A stretch of DNA of 64,000 bases from an uncultured Hyphomonadaceae bacterium. Its GTDB lineage: Bacteria > Pseudomonadota > Alphaproteobacteria > Caulobacterales > Hyphomonadaceae. Below the pieces are notes generated by a model that was not told the DNA's origin, did not search any database, and saw nothing but the letters and a program-made list of their open reading frames with translations. The stretch spans positions 62,001 through 126,000 of the forward strand of contig CAJXOF010000005.1 in the NCBI GenBank assembly GCA_913057945.1. Reading direction: 5' to 3'. Position 1 is the first letter of the stretch; each line of letters starts with the position of its first letter. Made by a program: the position numbers and the translations under genes. This document shows positions 16,633-25,460 of this stretch, piece by piece.

Positions 16633-16894
16633 ATTCCCACTCGATGATGAACAAGCGATGCACCCTGTAGCAAATACTGCGGATCACAAAATGTTGTGGA
16701 TAATTTTTACCGTCAGCGGGCCCGAAGATAAATTTGACTGGTTTTTCAATCATGTAGGCCATACAACATGATAACTTGACAAGGTCTTGGTGCGTTCCCG
16801 CAACATGTTTGGCATCTGGGATATCATCAAGCAAACGCATCGATTTTCGAGGACTTGTCTGATCTGTCGCCTGGCCGAAATCGTGAGGTCGCAC
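16631..16894 (-). pseudogene. Unknown short coding sequence, copy A of a repeat flanking the leucine-type block
   Basis: An open frame of 87 aa ending HRLFIIEWE-TAG. I do not recognise the family. The part encoded at 16631-16807 is clearly related to copy B at 23364-23539 on the same strand: by eye the aligned core is about 66% identical over 141 bases, with conserved words such as KFI, DGK, SIC and FII. Substitutions are spread over all three codon positions, which suggests relaxed or no selection in at least one copy. The segment is more AT-rich than its surroundings. It could be a decayed gene remnant of a mobile unit or a small unknown protein. It fills most of the 462-bp gap between the TorF-like gene and the LysR gene; I see nothing else there. 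Confidence 0.5.
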
Positions 16895-17066
16895 GCCTCA
16901 AACGCGAACATTGGTACTTCCAATAATGCCAAAGATTAGCGTGTTGAAAAAATTCCTCCACTCGGAATTATGTTGGAGTTCCGACTTTGTCGCCAGAACC
17001 TGAATATGATCGTGTCTGCGGCTGAAAAAGCTGCCTGAGGACAAGCTCCGTGCGTCAACCTATGCC

Positions 17067-17942
17067 TTAATTTCGTCGACAAACAGCTTCCCTGAATTTC
17101 TGGAACGCGGGCGAAGCGTTGACTGCGGTCCGGTTTACATCCGGCGAAAACATCAAACCAATTTTCCGCGTCAGGTCGAACCCGGTCAATCGGGTCTGCC
17201 AAACGCTGCTGCACGCATGAGACTCCGGGACAACAGTCATTCCGAGTCCGGCCGCAACCATGGCCATCACCCGATCGTCCTGAGAGGACCTGTAGGCGAA
17301 AAATGGCCGAATACCACGCTCTGTAAAGTACCGGCTGGTCTCGGACAGCGCTTCGCATTGTCGGCGGACAATCATGACGCTGCCCGCTAGCGCTTCGGCC
17401 TTTAGGTCGCTCTTACCTGCCTCTGGGTGACTGCGGGGCAAGGCGGCGACATAACCCTCTTCAAAAAGAATTTCTTCTCTAAATCGTTCCTCTCCCCTCC
17501 CCACAAGCGTCAACGCCACATTAATCCGGCCACGCCCAATACCATTCACGAGCTCACGCTCTGTACCGTCGACGACTTCTATACGTTGCGTCGGGTCAGC
17601 AGACAGCATCTGCGCGATGGCGGACTGGACCAACGCCGAAGAGATTGTGTTGAGGATTCCGAGCTTCAGGACACTTGATGGCTGTACATCCTGGATAGCG
17701 GCTAGAGATCGATTGAATTCACTTTCGATCCGTCGCGCAAAGGGCTGGAAGCGCGCGCCCGCATCAGTCAGATTTACACGTTTATTGTTTCGGTCGAACA
17801 GGCTCGCCCCAACAAGTTCTTCAAGCTTGGCAATACCAATAGACAGGGTCGGCTGGGTGACATGCATCCTCTGCGCTGCGCGGGTGAAGTTGCCACTGTC
17901 CACGACGGCGAGGAAATAACGAACTAGATACCGATCAATCAT
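17067..17942 (-). CDS. LysR-family regulator of the isovalerate/leucine-type operon
   Basis: A 291-aa protein from ATG 17942 (MIDRYLVRYFLAVVDSGNF); a GTG three codons upstream is also possible. The helix-turn-helix is at about residues 15-65 (NFTRAAQRMHVTQPTLSIGIAKLEELVGASLFDR), followed by the two-lobed effector domain with VMAMVAAGLGMTVVPE near the end. It is divergent from the acyl-CoA dehydrogenase, with a short AT-rich gap, the classical LysR arrangement, so it most likely controls that operon in response to a pathway CoA ester or acid. Leucine operons in other proteobacteria often use MerR-type LiuR instead, so a LysR here is noteworthy. Confidence 0.92.
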   Translation of the reverse strand: MIDRYLVRYFLAVVDSGNFTRAAQRMHVTQPTLSIGIAKLEELVGASLFDRNNKRVNLTDAGARFQPFARRIESEFNRSLAAIQDVQPSSVLKLGILNTISSALVQSAIAQMLSADPTQRIEVVDGTERELVNGIGRGRINVALTLVGRGEERFREEILFEEGYVAALPRSHPEAGKSDLKAEALAGSVMIVRRQCEALSETSRYFTERGIRPFFAYRSSQDDRVMAMVAAGLGMTVVPESHACSSVWQTRLTGFDLTRKIGLMFSPDVNRTAVNASPAFQKFREAVCRRN

Positions 17943-18036
17943 AGAGTACACTTATACAGTTGGGCGATTTAATTCAATTTTTCCTATTTAGTTAAATTTG
18001 CTAGCCCCTACCGCAAGGATGGAAGGGAACAGACAC
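17943..18036. promoter_or_regulatory. Divergent LysR / isovaleryl-CoA dehydrogenase promoter region
   Basis: This 94-bp gap is strikingly AT-rich at 17950-18000. It contains the inverted repeat ATTTAA (17967-17972) / TTAAAT (17992-17997). A divergent LysR gene normally binds in such a gap. I cannot fix exact -35/-10 boxes, and the repeat may be only a candidate operator. Confidence 0.5.
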
Positions 18037-19188
18037 ATGACTCTTTTTGATTTTTCCTTGGGCGAAACGGCGGACATGATCCGAGATACCTGCGCGCGGT
18101 TTGCTCATGACAAGCTTGCACCGATCGCTGCCGAGATAGATCAAACAGATGAGTGCCCCAGGGGGATTTGGACCGAAATGGGCGAACTCGGCCTGCACGG
18201 GATAACCGTTGAAGAAGCTGACGGCGGACTTGGACTTGGTTACCTGCATCATGTCGTAGCCATGGAAGAGATATCCAGAGCATCCGCCTCCATTGGCCTC
18301 TCTTATGGCGCTCATTCCAATCTTTGCATCAACCAGATCCGGCGCTGGGCCAGTGCGGACCAGAAAACCCGCTACCTACCAAAGCTGTTAAGTGGCGAAC
18401 ATGTCGGCGCGCTTGCAATGTCGGAAGTGGGGGCCGGCTCTGATGTCATGAGCATGACGCTAAAAGCCGAAAAAGCTAATGGCGGGTTTGTTCTGACCGG
18501 CAGCAAATTCTGGATCACCAACGGCCCCATCGCCGATACGGTGGTAATCTACGCCAAAACCGATCCGTCGGCGGCTTCAAAGGGGCTGACGACGTTTCTT
18601 GTTGAGAAGAAATTTGACGGATTTTCCGTTGCGAGAAAACTCGACAAGATGGGGATGCGGGGATCCTACACAGGAGAACTGGTCTTTCAGGACTGTTTTG
18701 TCCCAGACGCGAATGTCATGGGCGACATCGGCCAAGGCGCGGCGATCTTGATGAGTGGCCTCGACTATGAGCGCACAGTGCTGTCCGGCGGACCGATCGG
18801 CATCATGCAGGCCTGCATCGATACGGTCCTGCCCTATGCCCGCGAACGAAAACAATTCGGCCAGCCCATCGGAAACTTTCAGCTCATGCAGGCAAAACTT
18901 GCCGACATGTATGTCGCACTTAACTCCGCAAGGGCATATGTTTACGCCGTCGCCCAAGCCTGTGATGAAGGCCGAACCACCCGGGTTGACGCGGCGGGAG
19001 CCATTCTGATGGCGAGCGAGAGTGCGGTACGGACCTCGATGGAGGCCATTCAAGCGCTGGGCGGTGCAGGCTATACAAAGGAATGGCCCGTCGAGCGATT
19101 TGCCCGGGATGCAAAGTTGTATGACATTGGCGCAGGAACGAACGAGATTCGCCGCTTCCTCATTGGCCGGGAGCTGATGAAAGGATGA
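18037..19188 (+). CDS. liuA: Isovaleryl-CoA dehydrogenase
   Basis: A 383-aa acyl-CoA dehydrogenase from ATG 18037 (AAGGGA upstream; the frame is open from 17998). The catalytic glutamate is Glu245 in [17 protein letters not shown], the position used specifically by isovaleryl-CoA dehydrogenases and not the C-terminal site of short-chain enzymes. Flavin contacts are [10 protein letters not shown] and WITNGP, and the C-terminus has [32 protein letters not shown]. It oxidises isovaleryl-CoA to 3-methylcrotonyl-CoA, passing electrons to ETF. It is first in an operon and overlaps the carboxyltransferase gene by four bases (ATGA), whose product acts on the next intermediate. Confidence 0.93.
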   Translation: MTLFDFSLGETADMIRDTCARFAHDKLAPIAAEIDQTDECPRGIWTEMGELGLHGITVEEADGGLGLGYLHHVVAMEEISRASASIGLSYGAHSNLCINQIRRWASADQKTRYLPKLLSGEHVGALAMSEVGAGSDVMSMTLKAEKANGGFVLTGSKFWITNGPIADTVVIYAKTDPSAASKGLTTFLVEKKFDGFSVARKLDKMGMRGSYTGELVFQDCFVPDANVMGDIGQGAAILMSGLDYERTVLSGGPIGIMQACIDTVLPYARERKQFGQPIGNFQLMQAKLADMYVALNSARAYVYAVAQACDEGRTTRVDAAGAILMASESAVRTSMEAIQALGGAGYTKEWPVERFARDAKLYDIGAGTNEIRRFLIGRELMKG

Positions 19189-20786
19189 GCGGTCCCACCA
19201 TGAAGAGTCAGCTGAGTACGGCCGATCCCAGCTTCGCCCACAATGACCGTCACAATCGCGCGCTTCGCCAGCGACTTCACGAGGATGTCGCCCGCACCGC
19301 ACCCGGCGGCAATGAGCGTGCGCGCGAGCGACACACTTCACGTGGGAAGCTTCTGCCTCGGGATCGTGTCCGGCACTTGCTCGATCCGACGAGTCCGTTC
19401 CTCGAACTTTCGCAACTGGCCGGCTATGGCATGTATGGAGAAGAAATTGCCGGCGCCGGACTGATTACCGGCATCGGCCAGGTTTCCGGCCGGTCGGTGA
19501 TGATCATCGCCAATGACGCCACCGTCAAAGGCGGCACTTACTATCCGCTCACTGTCAAAAAGCACCTGCGGGCACAGGAGGTGGCGCTCGAGAACAATCT
19601 GCCCTGCATCTACCTCGTCGACTCTGGCGGCGCAAATCTGCCTCACCAGGACGAAGTTTTCCCCGACAGGGATCATTTCGGTCGCATCTTCTACAATCAA
19701 GCCAACATGTCGGCGCGCGGCATACCGCAGATTGCCTGTGTCATGGGAAGCTGCACGGCAGGCGGTGCCTATGTGCCCGCCATGTCGGATGAATCCATAA
19801 TTGTTCGCGAACAAGGCACGATTTTCTTGGCTGGCCCCCCTCTGGTCAAAGCTGCAACCGGCGAGGTGATTTCTGCCGAGGAGCTAGGCGGCGGAGATAT
19901 CCATAGCCGCAAGTCGGGGGTGACTGACCATTTGGCAGAAAATGATGAACACGCCCTCACCATCGTTCGAGACATTGTGGCAACCCTGCCCCGGAGCCGG
20001 AAAGCGGACATCAATCTTCAATCTGTCCGACCTCCCCTTTATGCACCGGAAGAAATATATGGCGTCCTCCCGCCCGATCTTCGGACGCCTTTCGATGTTC
20101 GTGAAATTATTGCCCGGCTCGTAGACGGCTCGCAGTTCCACGAATTCAAATCACTCTACGGAACTACGCTCGTCTGCGGATTTGCACACATCTGGGGGAT
20201 ACCGGTGGCGATACTGGCAAACAATGGCGTCCTCTATTCCGAAAGCGCGCAAAAGGGCGCTCATTTTATTGAACTGGCGTGCCAGCGTCGCATACCGCTT
20301 CTTTTTCTGCAGAACATTTCCGGGTTCATGGTTGGCGGAAAGTATGAGGCCGAAGGCATCGCTAAGCATGGCGCGAAGCTCGTGACCGCCGTCGCGACCG
20401 CGCAGGTGCCCAAAGTCACCGTGCTGATCGGCGGAAGTTTCGGCGCTGGAAATTATGGCATGTGCGGGCGGGCCTACCAGCCAAGGTTCCTCTTCACCTG
20501 GCCAAATAGCCGGATCTCGGTAATGGGCGGGGAACAGGCAGCCAGCGTCCTCGCCACGGTCCACCGAGAAGCCGATACTTGGACATCCGAAGAAGCCGAA
20601 GCGTTCAAAGCCCCGATTCGGGATAAGTACGAAACCGAAGGAAATCCCTGGTATGCAAGCGCCAGACTCTGGGATGACGGCATCATTGATCCTGCTCAGA
20701 CCCGCGATATTCTCGGCCTCGCCTTTTCCGCAACCTTAAGCGCCCCTATCGCCCAAAAGGCCCAATTCGGCGTGTTCAGGATGTAA
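19185..20786 (+). CDS. liuB: Methylcrotonyl-CoA carboxylase, carboxyltransferase (beta) subunit
   Basis: A 533-aa protein of normal length for the family. It shows the [17 protein letters not shown] opening of acyl-CoA carboxylase beta subunits and the MCC-typical stretch [32 protein letters not shown]. The oxyanion-forming glycine segments [16 protein letters not shown] (N half) and [16 protein letters not shown] (C half) are intact. It transfers carboxyl from biotin to 3-methylcrotonyl-CoA, giving 3-methylglutaconyl-CoA. It follows liuA with ATGA overlap and precedes the biotin subunit by 4 bp, so the three genes are one transcription unit. Geranyl-CoA carboxylase is a close alternative, but the dehydrogenase partner favours the leucine route. 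Confidence 0.92.
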   Translation: MSGPTMKSQLSTADPSFAHNDRHNRALRQRLHEDVARTAPGGNERARERHTSRGKLLPRDRVRHLLDPTSPFLELSQLAGYGMYGEEIAGAGLITGIGQVSGRSVMIIANDATVKGGTYYPLTVKKHLRAQEVALENNLPCIYLVDSGGANLPHQDEVFPDRDHFGRIFYNQANMSARGIPQIACVMGSCTAGGAYVPAMSDESIIVREQGTIFLAGPPLVKAATGEVISAEELGGGDIHSRKSGVTDHLAENDEHALTIVRDIVATLPRSRKADINLQSVRPPLYAPEEIYGVLPPDLRTPFDVREIIARLVDGSQFHEFKSLYGTTLVCGFAHIWGIPVAILANNGVLYSESAQKGAHFIELACQRRIPLLFLQNISGFMVGGKYEAEGIAKHGAKLVTAVATAQVPKVTVLIGGSFGAGNYGMCGRAYQPRFLFTWPNSRISVMGGEQAASVLATVHREADTWTSEEAEAFKAPIRDKYETEGNPWYASARLWDDGIIDPAQTRDILGLAFSATLSAPIAQKAQFGVFRM

Positions 20787-20790
20787 TGCA

Positions 20791-22716
20791 ATGATTCAAT
20801 CCCTGCTTATTGCCAATCGCGGTGAGATTGCTTGCCGCGTCATTCGTACAGCCAGACGGCTAGGCATCCGAACTATCGCTGTGTATTCAGATGCCGATGC
20901 CGCGGCGCCGCATGTGACCCTGGCCGATGAAGCTCTTTACATTGGCCCCTCCCCGGCCGCGCAAAGCTATCTAGTCGGCGACCGCGTGATCGCGGCCGCG
21001 CGACAGGCCAGTGCAGAGGCAATTCATCCGGGATACGGTTTCTTGTCGGAGAATGCTGGTTTCGCAGCCCAGGTCATAGAGGCTGGGTTCGTTTGGGTCG
21101 GACCACACCCGGACAGCATTCGGGCCATGGGCCTGAAAGATGCTGCCAAAAAGCTCATGCAGGCGGCCGATGTTCCGACCACACCGGGCTATATTGGCGA
21201 CGATCAGTCTCCCAAACACCTGAAACAACAGGCGGAGCGAATTGGGTATCCCGTTCTGATAAAGGCGGTTGCAGGCGGCGGCGGCAAGGGCATGCGAAAG
21301 GTCGGTCAGGCCAAAGATTTTGAAGAGGCGCTTGCATCCTGCCAACGCGAAGCCACGGCATCCTTTGGCGACCAGACCGTGCTCCTCGAAAAGTGGATCA
21401 CCAATCCGCGCCACATCGAAGTACAGGTGTTCGGAGACACTCACGGCAATATAGTTCACCTGTTTGAACGCGACTGCACGCTTCAGCGCCGGCACCAAAA
21501 AGTTATTGAAGAAGCTCCCGCCCCTGGCATGGATGAAGAGACGCGTCAGGCCGTCTGCATAACGGCCGTGAACGCTGCCCGCGCGGTCAACTATGTCGGC
21601 GCAGGTACGGTCGAGTTCATCGCCGACGGCTCCGCATCGCTGAGTGCTGATCGGATCTGGTTCATGGAAATGAATACGCGCCTTCAGGTGGAACATCCCG
21701 TGACAGAAGAAATCACGGGTGTGGACCTCGTCGAGTGGCAGCTACGCGTTGCATCCGGTGAGCCGATCCCGCTCGCTCAAGCGGACCTGAAGATCAAGGG
21801 TTGGTCGATGGAAGCGCGGCTTTACGCGGAAAACCCGGTCACAGGCTTTCTTCCTTCAACCGGTCCGCTGCGCGTGTTGTCCCTTCCGCACGGATCAGCA
21901 CGGATCGAGAGCGGCGTCAGCGAGGGCGGTGAGGTTTCTCCTTTCTACGACCCGATGATCGCGAAATTGATCTGTACCGGTGACACCCGGGACGAGGCCC
22001 GCATGGCCCTCGCTGAGGCTTGTGACGGCGTGGCCACATATCCAGTGCACAATAACGCAGGTTTTCTGGCCCGGCTGTTGCGCGACGAAACATTTGCAAA
22101 GGGCGTCGCCACCACGGGATACATCGGTGAGCATCTGGATCGGCTGATCTATCGGCCTGAGCCTTCAGTGGAAGGTCTTGCGGCGGCAACGAACACGCTG
22201 GGTGAAGCGCGATGGGCATATGATCGCTTTAACCCTGTTTCGGGCGCCTGGGACCGTTTGACCGGATTCCGTGTCAATGGACCCGTCGATCTTGAAACTC
22301 AGATTGCAGTCGATGGAGAAACCCGAACCGCCACATTGCAAACTGTCGAAGGGAAGCCAACCACCCTCTTGCCAATAGACGACAGTGTTCTGCTGATTGA
22401 ACACGGCTGGCCATTTGAAGTGTCGCTTCCTCGACATGGTACCGGTATCGACGGAGCCAGCTCATCCGATGGCAGCATCGTTTCACCCATGCCGGGACGT
22501 ATCATTTCCGTCGCCGTCAGGGACGGTGACATCGTCAAGGCCCACCAAGCACTGGCAACCGTCGAAGCCATGAAGATGGAGCATGTTCTTCGTGCACCAT
22601 TTGATGGCGAAGTCACCGCGCTCTCGACAAAGCAAGATGACCAAGTCGTGGAAGGCAAGTTGCTGATGAAAATCGTTCAGCTGGAAGGGGGGCGTGATGG
22701 TCGGTCGATACTATGA
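20791..22716 (+). CDS. liuD: Methylcrotonyl-CoA carboxylase, biotin carboxylase/biotin carrier (alpha) subunit
   Basis: A 641-aa protein with the biotin carboxylase N-domain (SLLIANRGEIACRVIRTARRLG), the ATP-grasp region (about 115-320) with the glycine loop AVAGGGGKGMRKV, active-site FMEMNTRLQVEHPVTE, a biotin-carboxylase C-domain, a BT-like linker, and a C-terminal biotinyl domain whose attachment lysine is Lys595 in VEAMKMEH. It charges biotin with CO2 using ATP for the liuB product. The 3' end overlaps the start of the decayed MaoC gene by 20 bp, so all were once one operon. Length is near the usual 650-670 aa. Confidence 0.93.
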   Translation: MIQSLLIANRGEIACRVIRTARRLGIRTIAVYSDADAAAPHVTLADEALYIGPSPAAQSYLVGDRVIAAARQASAEAIHPGYGFLSENAGFAAQVIEAGFVWVGPHPDSIRAMGLKDAAKKLMQAADVPTTPGYIGDDQSPKHLKQQAERIGYPVLIKAVAGGGGKGMRKVGQAKDFEEALASCQREATASFGDQTVLLEKWITNPRHIEVQVFGDTHGNIVHLFERDCTLQRRHQKVIEEAPAPGMDEETRQAVCITAVNAARAVNYVGAGTVEFIADGSASLSADRIWFMEMNTRLQVEHPVTEEITGVDLVEWQLRVASGEPIPLAQADLKIKGWSMEARLYAENPVTGFLPSTGPLRVLSLPHGSARIESGVSEGGEVSPFYDPMIAKLICTGDTRDEARMALAEACDGVATYPVHNNAGFLARLLRDETFAKGVATTGYIGEHLDRLIYRPEPSVEGLAAATNTLGEARWAYDRFNPVSGAWDRLTGFRVNGPVDLETQIAVDGETRTATLQTVEGKPTTLLPIDDSVLLIEHGWPFEVSLPRHGTGIDGASSSDGSIVSPMPGRIISVAVRDGDIVKAHQALATVEAMKMEHVLRAPFDGEVTALSTKQDDQVVEGKLLMKIVQLEGGRDGRSIL

Positions 22717-23138
22717 TGATTGGGCGATCGGCGACACGATTGTTCATGACCTCGAATGGACTGTACCCGAGGCCGACAATCTGACCATATGCACAATGAC
22801 CCATGATCCGCAGCCCTTGCATCTCAGCCGGAAGACGACCGAGTTCGGACAGATTGTCGTGAATGGCATATTCACCTTCGGTCTGATGTTGGGCGTGTCC
22901 GTCGGTGAAACGACACTCAGCACGCTCGTGGCCAATCTCGGCTACGCATGCTGGTAATGCCAGCGCCGGTTTTCACCGGCGACACACTTCGAACCCCGAC
23001 TAAATTATCGCACTTCGTGACAGCAAATCCCGTCCCGATGCCGGGATCATTGCTTTTGGGTACGAAATGTTCAATCAGCACGACGAGCTTGTTTGCGAAT
23101 GCCTGCGCATAGCGCTCATCCTAAAAAGGCCAGTTTGA
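22697..23138 (+). pseudogene. MaoC-family enoyl-CoA hydratase pseudogene (two frameshifts)
   Basis: The first frame gives MVGRYYDDWAIGDTIVHDLEW...ANLGY and stops at 22957. Homology then continues in another frame as MPAPVFTGDTLRTPTK, and in a third frame as IIALRDSKSRPDAGIIAF ending at TGA 23136-23138. Together they make a full-length hotdog hydratase of about 147 residues, including the typical SRPDAGI and FNQHDELVC strands. Frameshifts lie near 22941-22947 and 23001-23005. The protein would have hydrated an enoyl-CoA after the carboxylase step. Gene order with the carboxylase is retained, but the product is broken. Confidence 0.85.
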
Positions 23139-23140
23139 CA

Positions 23141-23344
23141 ATGCGCTCCCTTCTCTTTGTTCCGGGTGACCGGCCGGACCGGTTTTCCAAAGCCACTGCG
23201 AGTGGAGCTGATGCGCTGATCCTGGATTTAGAGGATTCAGTCAGTCTCGGCCGCAAGATCGACCTCCGACAGGAAATTTCCGAATTCACCTCAATTGAGC
23301 AGGGTCTGCCCGTCTTTGTGCGAGTCAATTCCACCACAAAATAA
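23141..23344 (+). pseudogene. HpcH/HpaI (CitE-like) lyase, truncated to its N-terminus
   Basis: 67 residues match the beginning of CitE/malyl-CoA-lyase proteins: MRSLLFVPGDRPDRFSKATASGADALILDLEDSV, then FVRVNS. Intact members have about 280-300 residues and need later Arg, Glu and Asp metal ligands that are absent here. The frame runs into STTK-TAA and no lyase-like sequence is visible afterwards in any frame. The junction near 23335 lies directly beside the terminator-like hairpin and repeat copy B, pointing to truncation by rearrangement. It would have cleaved a hydroxyacyl-CoA from the MaoC hydratase. Confidence 0.82.
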
Positions 23345-23365
23345 TCCAGAATGAGATTATTTTTT
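23338..23365 (+). terminator. AT-rich hairpin with T-run at the truncation junction
   Basis: AAAATAATC (23338-23346) and GATTATTTT (23355-23363) form a perfect 9-bp stem with an 8-nt loop, and the T-run continues to 23365. It has intrinsic-terminator form but an AT-rich stem. Its position exactly at the end of the truncated lyase also allows a reading as the terminal inverted repeat of a vanished mobile element. Confidence 0.5.
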
Positions 23366-23543
23366 ATTTCCGGACAATGATGAAAGAGCTCTTCATCTTG
23401 CGCAAATACTCCAGTTTACGGAACATTGCAGATAAACTTTACCGTCAGTAATCGCGACGATAAATTTGGATGGGGTTTCAATCCCGTAGCCTACGTATTG
23501 TGTAAGATTGAAAAGGCTTTGGCACATACCAGAAACATGACCG
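23364..23543 (-). pseudogene. Unknown short coding sequence, copy B of the flanking repeat (degenerate)
   Basis: Read leftward, this segment encodes HVSGMCQSLFNL, YGIETPSKFI, ITDGKVYLQ and NWSIC, aligning residue for residue with copy A at 16631-16807. It then needs a one-base shift to continue KSSFIIVRK-TAA. The frameshift and the lack of a clear start make it a pseudogene. Copies A and B lie in the same orientation, 6.6 kb apart, around the LysR/liuA/liuB/liuD/MaoC/HpcH block. The rest of the 350-bp gap before 23695 shows no other gene. Confidence 0.5.
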
Positions 23544-23694
23544 ATCCTTCATTTCAGCGAGGCCCCTGACCACCAGACAAGGCTTGAACTCTTGTCCCGA
23601 CAATGGGGAACACAACTATAGTCTCGCCGAACACACATTGGTTTTGGCACTTTTACGAGGTGATACTGCGAACTAAGTTTTCGCGAGTAGTTTC

Positions 23695-24126
23695 ATGGAT
23701 GACACCGATAAAACACACGCCGCCCGGTCGTTGCCATTTCTAACTGTGGACAACAGGGACTTCTGGACAGGCGGCGCAAATAATCGTCTGCTGATCTTTC
23801 GGTGCAACAGCTGCGCCTACTATGTGCACCCACCAACTACATTCTGCCCACGATGCGAAAGCAGGGATGTAGGCGCTCAGCCCGTTTCCGGTTTCGGTAC
23901 AATTTTCAGTTTTACAATGAACTACAAGAAGTGGTTTCCCGGTCTTGATGTCCCTTACATCATTGCCTTCGTGGTTCTTGAGGAACAGGACGATGTCCGT
24001 CTGGTTTCAAACATTGTCGACTGCAACCCCGATGACGTCCGAATCGGTCAGCGCGTTAAAGTCCGATTCGAGCAGGCGTCCGACATCTGGGTGCCCCTGT
24101 TTGCGCCCGTCAGCGATCTGTCATGA
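23695..24126 (+). CDS. DUF35 OB-fold/zinc-ribbon protein, thiolase or aldolase partner
   Basis: A 143-aa protein with an N-terminal helix (DNRDFWTGGANNRLLIFRC), a zinc ribbon of two C-x2-C pairs (CNSC, CPRC), and a C-terminal OB fold (GFGTIFSFTMNYKKWFPGLDVPYIIAFVVLEE). In this family such proteins bind acyl-CoA and form complexes with thiolase-fold enzymes; in steroid side-chain degradation a DUF35 domain is essential for the Ltp2 retro-aldolase. Its stop overlaps the downstream thiolase-fold gene by four bases (ATGA), a direct sign that the two products work together. Confidence 0.9.
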   Translation: MDDTDKTHAARSLPFLTVDNRDFWTGGANNRLLIFRCNSCAYYVHPPTTFCPRCESRDVGAQPVSGFGTIFSFTMNYKKWFPGLDVPYIIAFVVLEEQDDVRLVSNIVDCNPDDVRIGQRVKVRFEQASDIWVPLFAPVSDLS

Positions 24127-25307
24127 AGTACCCGGAGAAAAATGTCGCCATTACCGGAATTGGCCAGTCCCGCGTCAGCCGGGATGCGGGCGTTTCCCCG
24201 CTTAGCCTGACGCTCGATGCCGCACTAGAAGCGATTGCGGATGCGGGTCTGGAACGGTCGGATATTGATGGCATGTCCTGCTGGCCGGGCGACTATCAGG
24301 ATGCGAGCGGAATGGCACCGGTTGGCATTCCCGCTCTGCAGGATGCCCTTCGGCTCAAACTTGGCTGGTATTCCAATTGTCGAGAGACCGCAGGCCAGTT
24401 CGGCGCGATCTTCAATGCGATCGCCGCTATAAGCGCCAATCTATGTCGCCATGTCCTGATTTTCCGGACGATGTACCAGGCAACCGCCAGGAAAACGAGC
24501 TTCGCCAATGCCAGCTTCCAGCCGGGTGGGCGCGCGTTCTGGCCATATGACTGGTTTGCCCCCTACCACGCTTATGCTGCAGCATCGCAGCAAGCCTTGT
24601 ACTTCTCACGCTACGTCCATGAATCTGGCATCAAGCCGGAGCAGGTCGCTCAAATTGCACTGATCTGTAGGCAGAATGCCTCACTCAATCCCGCCGCCAT
24701 CTATCGCACGCCTATTACGCTCGACGACTATTTCGATGCGCCGATCATTTCTTCGCCACTGAGGCTGTTCGATTGTGACGTGCCCATCGACGGCTCGACC
24801 GCGATCATCTTGTCCCGGGTCGACTGCGCACGCGACACGCGCAATCCCCTCACCCGGATTGAGGCAATCGGATCGAGCATGCAGTATCGCAACAGTTGGA
24901 CGCAACTTGACGATCCCGCCACCCAGGCCCTTCCCGGCGTTGCCGAGATGATGTGGGGGCGCACCGATCTATCCCCTGCCGATGTCGATGTGGCCGAACT
25001 CTATGATGGATTTTCCTTCCATACGATCAATTCGCTGGAGGCCCTGGGATTCTGCCCGAAATTTGAAGCGGGGGCCTTTATAGACGGCGGATCTCGAATA
25101 GCACTGGACGGGGAATTACCGATCAACACGAATGGCGGTGCGCTTTCGGCGGGCCGGATGCACGCTTATGGACAGGTCCATGAGGCGTGTGTGCAGCTAT
25201 GGGGACGCGGCGATAGACGACAGGTCGCTGGCGATCCTCGTGTGGCAGCCCTATCAACAGCAGGAGGGCCTCTGGCCGGATGCTTCCTTCTCGTCCGCGA
25301 CGACTAG
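24123..25307 (+). CDS. Thiolase-fold protein, SCP2/Ltp2-like (lipid-transfer protein type)
   Basis: A 394-aa protein of the thiolase superfamily (VAITGIGQS, SLTLDAALEAIADAGLERSDIDG). A cysteine is present at residue 86 (WYSNCRETAGQFG). The C-terminal GHP-x-GATG box of true thiolases is replaced by ALSAGRMHAYGQVHEACVQLWG, and Tyr294 lies in AELYDGFSFH, both traits of Ltp2-like steroid side-chain aldolases. Paired with the DUF35 gene it could cleave a 3-hydroxyacyl-CoA by retro-aldol reaction, or act as a thiolase. Fold and family are firm; the reaction type is inferred. Confidence 0.85.
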   Translation: MKYPEKNVAITGIGQSRVSRDAGVSPLSLTLDAALEAIADAGLERSDIDGMSCWPGDYQDASGMAPVGIPALQDALRLKLGWYSNCRETAGQFGAIFNAIAAISANLCRHVLIFRTMYQATARKTSFANASFQPGGRAFWPYDWFAPYHAYAAASQQALYFSRYVHESGIKPEQVAQIALICRQNASLNPAAIYRTPITLDDYFDAPIISSPLRLFDCDVPIDGSTAIILSRVDCARDTRNPLTRIEAIGSSMQYRNSWTQLDDPATQALPGVAEMMWGRTDLSPADVDVAELYDGFSFHTINSLEALGFCPKFEAGAFIDGGSRIALDGELPINTNGGALSAGRMHAYGQVHEACVQLWGRGDRRQVAGDPRVAALSTAGGPLAGCFLLVRDD

Positions 25308-25460
25308 TCCGTCAGACGCATAAGATGAGCACTGACCCATCCGCGCCCCCGGTGATTTATGCGCACTCGGCGCCGCACAGCGCAAATCGGAATTGGTACT
25401 TTCCAATCCACTGGCCAATAGATCAGACTTGAGGCCAGGCACATCGAAAGCGGAGCACCC

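Noticed and set aside
16910..25407. Similar palindromes ATTGG-TACTT-CCAAT (16910-16924) and ATTGG-TACTTT-CCAAT (25392-25407)
   Set aside because: Matches of about 15 bases are expected a few times by chance in a 64-kb window, and the two lie in unrelated contexts.
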